A stretch of DNA of 19,564 nt, from positions 1-19,564 of the forward strand of contig JBBHKE010000517.1 of assembly GCA_037447655.1 (NCBI GenBank), read 5' to 3'. Position numbers and translations under genes: made by a program. Shown here one piece after another: positions 9,488 to 17,760 of this stretch (position 1 is its first letter; each line of letters begins with the position of its first letter). The notes beneath the pieces were generated by a model. It worked only from the letters and a program-made list of their open reading frames with translations. It had not been told where the DNA came from and did not search any database. Origin of the DNA: Zygnema cylindricum. Taxonomy: Eukaryota > Streptophyta > Zygnematophyceae > Zygnematales > Zygnemataceae.

Positions 9488-10365
9488 AACGTACAGTCAA
9501 CATTACAGAGTGCTACATATTGATCAGTGCACTATTGCGCAGAGTGTGTAATCCACGTGTACAAATAAGAGTGGTTCTACGTAACATAAGATTGTATTTG
9601 GAAATCGTCAAATATTTTTTACACCGACCAACTTCAACTCGAAATCGTCATTTGCATCGTAGTTTTAAAGTAGGTGAAAGTCGCCCATACAATATGCCTA
9701 TTGTACGTAAGTTTTACAATACTACCTTAAGACCCTTATTGTGTTGGCTGCAAAATGAAATAAAATAGTAACAGGGTTGAGTTGCACATCGATCGATAGA
9801 GAATTAAATATCATGTCTAAAGTTTGAAAAACATTTGGACAAAAAATTATTTTTCTGTGAGTTTTGAGGTACTTTTTATGTAAACCGTCAGATTTGGACG
9901 ATCAGACGGTCGCTGATCAAAGTAGCGATCTAAGAAAATCACATGGAAAGCCCATAACACAACTTACGATAGGACTATCGTCATATTCGAACGAACGGAC
10001 GTTCGCTGATCAAAGTAGCGATCTAAGAAGATCACATGTAAAGCCCGTAGCACAACTTACGCTAAAGGCGGCCTATTTAAGGCCTACGAAAAAACGCCTA
10101 CTTTTGAACTATGATTTGCATACCATGTACGTGTGGACCACCACACAAATTTTGTACTTTTTGCAAATGCTTGTCTGACGCCAGCTCATTTTTTTTAGGG
10201 TTTCGGCCTTTTAGCGTGACGAATGAGCGCTTCCACAAATAGTGTCAAGAATGGCCGGTAACAAAAATAATGCAACGAAAGTTCGTTACGAGATCACTTT
10301 CGTGATTTTCGTTGAATTTCTTAATGCATATATCATGTGCGAAATATTTCGTTTTCGGTTGGTTG
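9488..10365 (+). repeat. Duplicated block A, copy 2
   Basis: This is the partner of 7903-8280, with extra DNA at about 9640-10117 that includes the 93-bp-spaced duplication. It runs directly into block B. Frames at 9520-9768, 9864-10178 and 10242-10466 are not preserved in copy 1, which argues against coding. Confidence 0.6.
9905..10061. repeat. 64-bp repeat in two copies 93 bp apart
   Basis: 9905-9968 and 9998-10061 differ at 5 of 64 positions. The 93-bp spacing keeps one reading frame, giving two copies of a DQSSDLR(K/R)SH-containing peptide, but no independent coding evidence exists. Confidence 0.8.
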
Positions 10366-10660
10366 CTGCCTTGACTCTTGACACGTACATTCATTATCCA
10401 AGGTGTTGCGGCTCAATTTTTTCTGTAAATGGTGATGTACCTCCTCGTAGGTACATCACCATTTAGAGACACTTTGGAATCGAATGCTTCGGGAAAATAT
10501 ATCCAACGGTCATTCATTCCTCCCAGACCTTTGGAGAATATTGGCAAGATTCTCTGTAATGTTGTTCGCGTATAAAAACAAAATACAAGTACGGCGTGGT
10601 ACGGAGAGGCCCCAATTTCTGTAAAGAACCTCACTTTTCGTCTGATGGAACCCCACCCTT
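10310..10660 (+). repeat. Duplicated block B, copy 1
   Basis: Resembles 12085-12365: shared TCATGTGCGA, GGTTGCTG, TCATTATCCAA, ATATCCAACGGTCATT, AGAATATTGGCAAGATTCT, CCTCACTTTTCGTC. This copy carries a perfect hairpin absent from the other. A 117-codon frame on the minus strand (10413-10766) is not kept in copy 2. Confidence 0.75.
10427..10464. repeat. Perfect 16-bp-arm hairpin
   Basis: Arms AAATGGTGATGTACCT (10427-10442) and their exact reverse complement (10449-10464) flank the 6-base loop CCTCGT. The related block at 12085-12365 has no such sequence, so it was gained here or lost there. Confidence 0.85.
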
Positions 10661-10880
10661 TATACATAAACCGATACCTCCTGTGCAGTGATGACATGTT
10701 CCTAGTCCCTAAATATTGCGAAACTACATAATTTGAAAGGTCCGGGCATTTTGTAAAACGAGGCATCTACACGCTATGCGCAACTTTTGGCGAACCGCGC
10801 CTACTTTTAAAGTTACCCAGTCGGTGAGATCGCCCCGAGGGGTTTGTGACTATATTGTCGGTTCATTCGGACGCGAAACT
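10661..10880. other. Spacer, no gene recognised
   Basis: CpG-rich DNA between block B and the next duplication. Around 10803-10840 it resembles 9215-9250 (AAAGTTACCC...GAGRTCGCC). Confidence 0.4.
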
Positions 10881-11243
10881 CGCATCGACGGCGCTTGTTG
10901 CGGTTTCGAAACGATACATTCTTCCGACGGTACGGCAGAATTTTTCGTTAACTGCTGACGGTGGATGTTACACGACCAGTGAGGTCGCCCGTCTACAATT
11001 GTCGGTTCGTAAATTGTCGGTTCGTAAATTGTTGGTTTGTAAATTGTCGGTTCTTAAATTGTCGGTTCTAAAATTGTCGGTTCGTAAATTGCTGGTTCGT
11101 AAATTGTTGGATCCTACCTTGTTGGTTCGTAAAATCGCATAGACGGCGCTTTCCGCGGTTTCCAAACGATAGATTTTGCCGGTGGTACGGCAAAATGTTT
11201 TTTTAACGGCTGACGGTGGAAGTTACATGATCCGGTTAGGTGC
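10881..11243 (+). repeat. Duplicated 110-bp block flanking a minisatellite
   Basis: 10881-10990 and 11136-11243 are related copies: shared CGCAT(C/A)GACGGCGCTT, GCGGTTTC, GGTACGGCA(G/A)AAT, CTGACGGTGGA. Between them lies a 15-bp array whose unit also occurs once before copy 1, at about 10854. The array probably expanded at the junction of a larger tandem repeat. Confidence 0.75.
10997..11131 (+). repeat. 15-bp minisatellite, nine units
   Basis: Consensus AATTGTCGGTTCGTA, nine contiguous units with no length change, each with 0-5 substitutions. As 15 is divisible by three, the plus strand reads a five-residue repeat (KLSVR) inside a 98-codon frame (10846-11142), and the minus strand NLRTD/NLRTN. 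An open frame is expected from a stop-free unit and is weak evidence for a protein. Confidence 0.9.
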
Positions 11244-12084
11244 TAGTTTCATGGGCATGGACCGTGTCCTGTCATGTAGACGTTTCTGTTCTATCCTGTC
11301 ATGCATTCGCTTCCGTACTGCAGATGGACAACAGGCGGAACGACAAACACCGCCTATTCATAGGTTTCCACAACAGCGACAAAAGGTCTATAAGGCCGTA
11401 CTTCCATTACCCAAATAGTAGGGTTTTTTACTGAGTGCCGTATCGTTTCGTACAACTCTGTACCGCTTTTTTTTTTGCAAGAAAAACATCTTTACGGAAG
11501 AATCTTCAAGGTTGTAGGCGTAGAAATTGACCGTCGGATACATAGAACTTATTATCCGAGACGCCACGTCGCTAACCCTACATTGTGTGACTCACGTCCT
11601 CAGTGAGTACACTTTGCACACACTGAGCGTGTAAAAATGGACCGCGTGGAAAAGGAAAATAAATACACGATGAGCGCGCGGTAATATGCGCGTACACGTC
11701 GCATGGGCCATGTACCTTCCGGCAAAGTGGACGCGAATCCGCCGAAATTGTCCCGTCACGCTCAAGTTTGCCGTCGCTTTTCTGTCGTTCCTTTTTGAAA
11801 TTTTCGATAGTGCATTTTACGAGTCAATAATTAATTCCGGTAGTACGGATTGTAGCTCCGCTGTTACAGATATTACCTCCACTGGGACAGATATTTCATT
11901 CAGACTTTGACTTCGAAGATTCTTTTAAGATTTGAAGCATCGAATATTGGCCTACGTGGTATCAACCATAATGATCCACGCAAATAAAAAGTGGTTTGCG
12001 GACGCGACCTAATGGAAGACACCGCAATCAGTAAACGTTTTCGTACATTTACTCAAATCGATAATGGAAACCCGGCTTAATTTC
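11244..12084. other. CpG-rich spacer, no gene recognised
   Basis: Contains a fragment of the 8796-9120 repeat near 11263-11330. Frames of 64-80 codons at 11176-11434 and 11686-11910 have no recognisable motif. Nothing else stands out. Confidence 0.4.
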
Positions 12085-12365
12085 AGGAATTTGAATAGAG
12101 ATATGTCATGTGCGATGTTTTTTGATTTCCAATGGTTGCTGTCGTGGCACGTATGCTCATTATCCAATGTGTCGCGGCTCAGAAAAAATTTGAAGCGAAT
12201 GCTTTACGAAAAAATATCCAACGGTCATTGTTACCTCAAAAACCTTTGTAGAATATTGGCAAGATTCTTTGTAATGTTGTCACCGAATTAAAACAAAATA
12301 AAAGGTACGGAATAATACGGAGAATTCTTGTGAACAACCTCACTTTTCGTCCGATGGAACTTCAC
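12085..12365 (+). repeat. Duplicated block B, copy 2
   Basis: This is the partner of 10310-10660, shorter because it lacks the hairpin. The 75-codon frame at 12064-12291 is broken in the other copy. Confidence 0.7.
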
Positions 12366-12962
12366 CATAATTACACAAGTACAGTAATGCTAAACCGACA
12401 TAAAATAGACGTGGAACAGCAGTACGGTAGTAAAAAAGATTTTAGTAAGTACTAAAAGAAACGTACGTTTCACTAATTACACAGACTATAATTATAAATA
12501 TTCAAATAGTGCTATGTACTGTACCGTACCCTAAAGTTAAATTCGCCATTCGATCCGTTTTCCCATCGTCATAAAAAAAAAAAATCAAGACTTTAGGACG
12601 ATTGGTCAATAAAGCACCAACCATGCGACTGACCTTTGACAATGTGACCAATGTGCGTCGCTGTACGACTCTCCCTGCGACGACATGAACGACTTAAATA
12701 GTTTGACCGACCGCATTCTCCCAAAAGAGGGAAGCGTCTGAGGGGATCATCTCGCGCACAAAATCTGCGATATTTTCCAATCGAAAAAAAGATCTCGACG
12801 GCCGAGAGTGCTCAAAATACCGGGCGGTGACTTGTCCAAACTTGTCCAATTTTCAGTTTGAGACCGCCAATCGGAAGCTGAGAATCTTGTTTTTCAATCG
12901 CCACCGTCAGATCCACAATCCAACAACTGTGTACGGAGTAAATATGTATTAAAAAACATTAA
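12366..12962. other. Spacer inside the candidate TIR element, no gene
   Basis: CpG-rich DNA with an A-run at about 12573-12586 and no frame of interest. It ends at the inverted-repeat motif. Confidence 0.4.
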
Positions 12963-12986
12963 CACTAATAGCGATTCGCGGTGTAG
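12963..12986 (-). repeat. Right-end inverted-repeat motif (orphan or 6-kb partner)
   Basis: Read on the minus strand this begins CTACACCGCGAATCGCTATT, identical over 22 bases to 6962-6983 and one mismatch from 7431-7456. CpG content drops just to its right. Confidence 0.7.
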
Positions 12987-13029
12987 TCGTCAAAAATGCC
13001 TTTTGAACTGTCGCCATAGAGGCAGCCCT

Positions 13030-13068
13030 GGAGAAGGTGGAGAAGGTGGAGAAGGTGGAGAAGGTGGA
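13030..13068 (+). repeat. 9-bp minisatellite
   Basis: Four perfect GGAGAAGGT units (13030-13065) plus a partial fifth. Confidence 0.9.
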
Positions 13069-13380
13069 CGGGTTCAGAAGGAAACCCTAGTCTCAGAATT
13101 CGATTTTTGGAGGTTTAGATTTTATGGTCACTTTGCATTCTTGGTTTAGATCTTTGATTGGGAGTTAATTTTTAAATTTAAATATATTTATTTTGAGCTC
13201 GTTTGGTTGGAGAAAAAAGTCGATTTTTGGAAAGTACAGGCAAAGAAATGGGAGAATCAATCCTAACATTGCCACGTGGCAGTATGACGAAAAGGTAGAA
13301 AGAGAGGGACTATTCATCAATGTGTTAGCCGAAAAGAAATGGAGTTATTCTCTGTTTTGTTAGGGTTGATGCTCAAATCT
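13069..13380. other. AT-rich spacer with a G-box palindrome
   Basis: TGCCACGTGGCA at 13270-13281 is a 12-bp palindrome with a CACGTG core, the plant G-box bound by bZIP and bHLH factors. No promoter or gene can be tied to it, so it may be chance. Confidence 0.35.
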
Positions 13381-13810
13381 ATTTATGGTTCAAAAGCAAA
13401 ATTTAGGGCTGAAAAGTAAAATGTAGAATTTAAAAGCAATATATAGGGACAAATAATTTTTTTAGGCGTGAATATTTTTTTTCCTAAAATTTCTAAAAAT
13501 TCTTGAGTGTTAACGCAAGTTTTTTTAACGTTTGAAGTCAAAATGAGGGTTTACATTCAAGTTTTTGGTTTTGACGAGCAAGTCTTTGGGTTTGGAAACC
13601 GAACTAGGGCTACAAGCAAAAACAAAAAATAAAAAATTAAATTAAAGTAAATTTAATGTTTGAAAAGCAAAAAGTTCACAGGTATTGAAAGGAGATCTTA
13701 GGGTTTAGAAGAGTGTAACACGAGTTTTAGGGTTTAAATCAAAGTTTAGGGATCATAAGCAAAGATTAGGGTTTACCTTGGTCCTAAAATTAGGGTTTGG
13801 TGAGGGTTTT
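13380..13810 (+). repeat. Degenerate TTTAGGG-like repeats
   Basis: TAGGGTTT or close variants occur at about 13699, 13729, 13745, 13767 and 13791, with weaker TAGGG/GGGTTT words back to 13380, separated by A-rich spacers with AAGCAAA words. This resembles interstitial telomere-like sequence but is too degenerate to be a true telomere tract. Confidence 0.45.
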
Positions 13811-15179
13811 AAACTCTGGGCAGCATCCCAAGCCTTCCGGATTTCCTCCATTTTTTTGTTTTGTTTTTTTCTAGGATTTTGTACATTTTTTGTAAAGTCA
13901 TAGTGACAATAATTGTACGGATGGAAACGATTCCCTGTCAAAACCCTGTACGGTTAGAAATGACTATTTTATTTATGGCAGTGTTGTCAATTCCTGTTTA
14001 TAAATATATTTTCAAACGGTTAACTAACGTTTAAATGACTGTTTGAACCTTTATGTTACTTTTAAGAATTCTAACGATCCAATTTAGATTGTTTGTCTAA
14101 ACTTAAAAGTGAGTAAATATTTTTACAAAAAACTCGCAATGTTGTTGTGAAACTTGAAATTTCTATCCTAAATATTTTTTCTTAAAATCGATGCTAAGTT
14201 CCATTGTAGTAATGTGTCCAATGTTGAAATTATGAAATTTCAATGATCGATGTTGAAATTAGACATTTATTGAAATGTCGAGTTTGAAATTTCATTGATT
14301 TCCAACGGCCAAACATGAAATTCCAAAAAAAACATCGTCAATGTTGGAAAATATAGTTTGCGTTTCATTTTAAAAGTTGCACGGGCATTTTTGCAAAGGT
14401 TTATCGAGTTTCAAGGATTCACACTCGAATCGTTGCCCTAGGGAGAAAATAAAAGCATCCATAAGGCCATGAAGACGTACATTAATTGTCCACAAGCTAT
14501 TTTGAATTTTGCACAAGTGCTTGAAGGTTTAAAATGACGATTTCAGGTTTAGTGGGGATTGTTGAAACCCAACATTGCTTCTGTGGGTCTTAGAAGGACT
14601 AATTTTTTCATAGTCAAGTGTATACTTAATGCATTTTTTCTTAATCTTGATGAATCCCAAAAAATGGTCTATTACTGATATTAGCAGTAGAAATAGTGGT
14701 TGTGTGGTTGTAGTAGAAGTTAGTAGTTACTTCGATGGAGTTGGCGGTAGCTTGCAATTTTTCTTATTTTTGCATAAGGACCTTTTACGATTATTTCTCC
14801 TAAATTTACAGAAAGAAATTTCAAGAAAATTTGATACAATGTCGAATAGCTTCCGAGTAGTTCGCCGCAGATGTGGTATCCTCTGATCAGCATGTTTTCC
14901 TTCTGCACATTGTAACATTTTACCATTGTTTTTCATATTTTTATATTAAGTTATTTTTGATGAAGACTATGATACAGTATTAAATACCGTCTAAATGGAT
15001 TTCCGCAGATGTGGTATCGTCAAGGCAGCATTTGGAGGCAATGTTGTTATTTTTGTGATTATAGCCGCCATGGCTTTGATGGGAGGCACAATGTCGGTCA
15101 ATGTGGATTCCGTAGAGGCAGGTGAGGTAGGAGGGAGAGAAAGAACCTGCTTGGCCTTCAGAGGCCTGATTGAGTTGTT
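13811..15179. other. AT-rich spacer, no gene recognised
   Basis: Contains degenerate TGAAATTTCA words (about 14225-14330) and a 16-bp repeat CCGCAGATGTGGTATC near 14865 and 15003. At 14991-15219 frames of 70-74 codons are open on both strands in DNA of higher GC; neither protein was recognised. No splice-bounded gene model could be built. Confidence 0.4.
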
Positions 15180-15880
15180 TCTTGATTCATTGAGTTTCGT
15201 CATTCAACGATTTCCTTGATTTGAATATTCTTGATTCATATCTTTTCGTCATTCAATAAATTTCTTGATCCACTGACTTTCTTGACTCGTTAATTTTCTT
15301 GATCTATTGATTTTATGTTTTCATTCCTTTTCTTCATTTCTCGAATTTCTCGAATCAAATTGACATTTTTGATTCGTTGATTTTAGTGATCCCGTCGTTT
15401 TTTTGACTCATCGATGTTCTCAATTTGTAGATTTTTTTGAAGCATAGAACCTTTTAATCAGTACATTGGTTTTCTTGTTTCAATACTTTTTTTATTGGTT
15501 TATTTTTTCTTATTGTTTTTCCTCATTCAATGCTGGATTCATTGATTTTCGTAATAAAATCTTTCTTTTCGATTCTCCAAATTTCTTGATTTAACCGCTT
15601 TCTTGATTCATTGGTTTTTTTGATTCAATGATTTTCTTGATGCATTAAATTTCTTGATTTCTTGAGGTTTTAATCCTTGATTTCCTTGATTCACTAAATC
15701 TTGATTCGTTTATCTTCCTTATTCTTTGAGTTTATTGATTGATTTGTTTTCTTGGTTTGTCAATTATTGTGTTTGCTTTTTCCCTTCATTTATTGATTTT
15801 CTTGATTCTTGATTTATTGTCTTGATACATTTGTTCATTACTTTTCTTGATTTGTTTGTTTGTTGTGGAATTCATGCCGC
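15180..15880 (+). repeat. Degenerate TTGATT-rich satellite-like tract
   Basis: About 700 bp is dominated by variants of TTTCTTGATTCATTGAT, with spacing of about 14-18 bases and frequent substitutions. The T-rich strand is plus. It reads as an old, decayed simple-sequence array, not a gene. Confidence 0.75.
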
Positions 15881-15967
15881 AATGGTTAACATTACAATTT
15901 GTGATTTATATGTCCTATGTTGATGCATAACATTCGATATTCATATACATATAAATAATAAAAAAAA

Positions 15968-16091
15968 AACATTTCAATCTCGAAGTTCAATCTTCATGTC
16001 TACACCATCAGATTAGCATACCAGATAAATACTCGTAAATATATAACATTTCAATCTTGAAGGTCAATCTTCACGTCTACACCATCAGATT
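15968..16091. repeat. 47-bp direct repeat, 77 bp apart
   Basis: 15968-16014 and 16045-16091 share AACATTTCAATC, TCAATCTTCA and GTCTACACCATCAGATT, with 3 mismatches. Confidence 0.85.
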
Positions 16092-17633
16092 GTATTGTTT
16101 AGAGTTAAAAAAAACGTGTCGAATAACATGTTTCCTTAACTCCACGCTAATTAAAACCAAGCATCAAATGTTACGATTCATTAAACATTTCAAACCCCTG
16201 ATGCCGCATTATGCTAAGTAATCAAATATGATATGCCTCTCTTCTTCCATACATAATCTAGTAAACTAAAACATCATCCTTATTCCAACACTTCTTCCAT
16301 AAGTCCCTGTGAATATCCAAAGAGTGGAGTCCTGCTTAGAACTGAGTCGCTGCACACTTCCCCCAAGGAACTTTTGCATAAAATGAGTACTCGGGGGTTT
16401 TACGCCATCGCTTGTCTCCGCTACAAGTGGGCGGTATTCCGTTTCAAGTGGTACGGCTTTCAGTTGAGACGTACTGTACGGTAACTGAAAGCAGTAGAAT
16501 TGCAATTGGGTTATTCCACGTAAAACTGGCTGCCACTGTTTTTGGTGTGGTATGGATCCCTAAGCTCCTGTTTTATATTCTTTGGGAGTACAACTCTGAA
16601 AATTCGGAAGGTGTACTACATGGTTTTATTCTTTATATTAAAAGGTTATAGAGTTTGCCGAAAAAAAATTGAGTGTCGCAGGCCAAGGGAAATGATTCTG
16701 TCGACTTAGTTTGTACTTCCAAAACATCCAACTCTAGTTTTAACTTTGTCAGTTCTGAGCTAACTTAACTTTTAGTCGAGCATTCAAATCGTGCTTTTGC
16801 GGTACAGTATTTCTGTACTTACACTTGCGATTTTCATTAGTTTAAATGTGCTCTCAGAATTTCGAATGACCGACTTTACCTCAAATTTTTACAAGATTTC
16901 ACAAAATTTCCTGCTGCCTTAATGTTTTTTTTCAACCATCATATTTACATGAGCCTTGTCACGTGATCATTAGGTTTTCTGATCATGCTAATTCATATAT
17001 AATAGGATAGGATATTGGTTCATGTCCAGTCTGCTATTATGCAAATTACGAGCTTTGTGTTTAGTATATTAAGCTAAATTTGTCACCATTAACGGCAAAT
17101 TTTATAAATGTCAAAAACATACCCTAAGTTTCACATAATTATTCAGTTATTCGTTCTTCACTTTGTTTACATCTTTCATAGGGCTTTCAGAAATTTTCAC
17201 TATGTTTACCAATTACATTTGTCCGATCTTTATCTTCAATTTTTTTGGCGCTTTTTGGGTTTAAATTCACTTGGACATAATTTACTGAGGATGAAAATTG
17301 ACCGGAAAAAAGTAGCATCTGGTGGAATTAAATAGCACTAAAGTTTGTGCGACGCCTAGCTGTGAAGTGTAAATCATAACGGGGGTAAAAACAAATGTTC
17401 AGAAAAAAAATGTGCTTATGTGGCTATATTAAGTGAGATATTTATACATTGTTGTGCACAAATGTTTTCAAGTGATTGTGAAGTTGTACGAAGACTTCAA
17501 GATGGAGGCTGACTCGTTATTTCCCCAAATTCTCACCTAATGTAAATGGTTACTGGTGGTGTGCTTTTCTTGTGTGAAAATCCTGATTATGATTTTCTTT
17601 GCTTCTCTTTTATTCACTTCTACACGCTTGCAG
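16092..17633. other. Region upstream of the LRR exons
   Basis: No exon can be proven here. A minus frame at 16266-16505 (79 codons) and an overlapping plus frame at 16412-16651 were not recognised. At 17108 a plus-strand ATG opens a frame whose first 30 residues are hydrophobic after a short basic start (IIIQLFVLHFVYIF), so it could be a signal-peptide exon of the LRR gene; no convincing donor in the needed phase was found. A pyrimidine-rich tract before CAG at 17631-17633 marks the acceptor of the next exon. Confidence 0.35.
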
Positions 17634-17760
17634 ATGTTTTACTGGACATCGTTAAAACCCTGGATCCAGATGAATATATTTCCACAACGTGGAACAAGTC
17701 TAACGTCTGCAGCAAATGGACAGGCGTGACATGTGATGAGACTGGAAATGTGATTAAATT
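17634..17760 (+). CDS. LRR gene exon: LRRNT_2 cap
   Basis: The acceptor ...CACGCTTGCAG ends at 17633 and the donor GTAATT starts at 17761. It reads VLLDIVKTLDPDEY, then a W-x9-W-T-G-V-T-C cap with two cysteines (NVCSKWTGVTCDETGNV). Length is 127 nt, entered in phase 1 and left in phase 2. A frame also opens upstream at 17546, but that part is the pyrimidine-rich intron end, so the ATG there is not taken as the start. Confidence 0.8.

Larger units (their letters stand above)
6962..12986. mobile_element. Candidate 6-kb terminal-inverted-repeat element
   Basis: The left edge (6962-6983) and the right edge (12965-12986) carry the same 22-base motif in opposite orientation with no mismatch; it starts CTACACCGCGAATCGCTATT. 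DNA between is markedly richer in CpG than the flanks and built of internal duplications. Outside the motif the flanks share nothing, so the ends look real. The TA inside each end could be a 2-bp target duplication, giving ends CACCG...CGGTG as in TA-targeting DNA transposons. No transposase-length frame exists. Alternatively, only 6962-7456 is an element and the right motif is an orphan end. Confidence 0.4.

Noticed and set aside
9864-10178. 104-codon frame with a repeated peptide
   Set aside because: The repeat is explained by a recent 93-bp-spaced DNA duplication; the frame is not kept in block A copy 1.
10413-10766. 117-codon minus-strand frame
   Set aside because: It includes the hairpin and is not preserved in the related block at 12085-12365; no motif seen.
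14991-15219. Overlapping frames of 70-74 codons on both strands
   Set aside because: Neither product was recognised, and no splice sites or neighbouring coding pieces support an exon.
16266-16505. 79-codon minus-strand frame that looks protein-like
   Set aside because: No known domain, overlapped by an equal frame on the other strand, and no exon partners found.
17546-17633. Upstream extension of the LRRNT exon to an ATG
   Set aside because: The sequence just before 17634 is a pyrimidine-rich tract ending in CAG, typical of a 3' splice site, and the predicted residues do not resemble a signal peptide.
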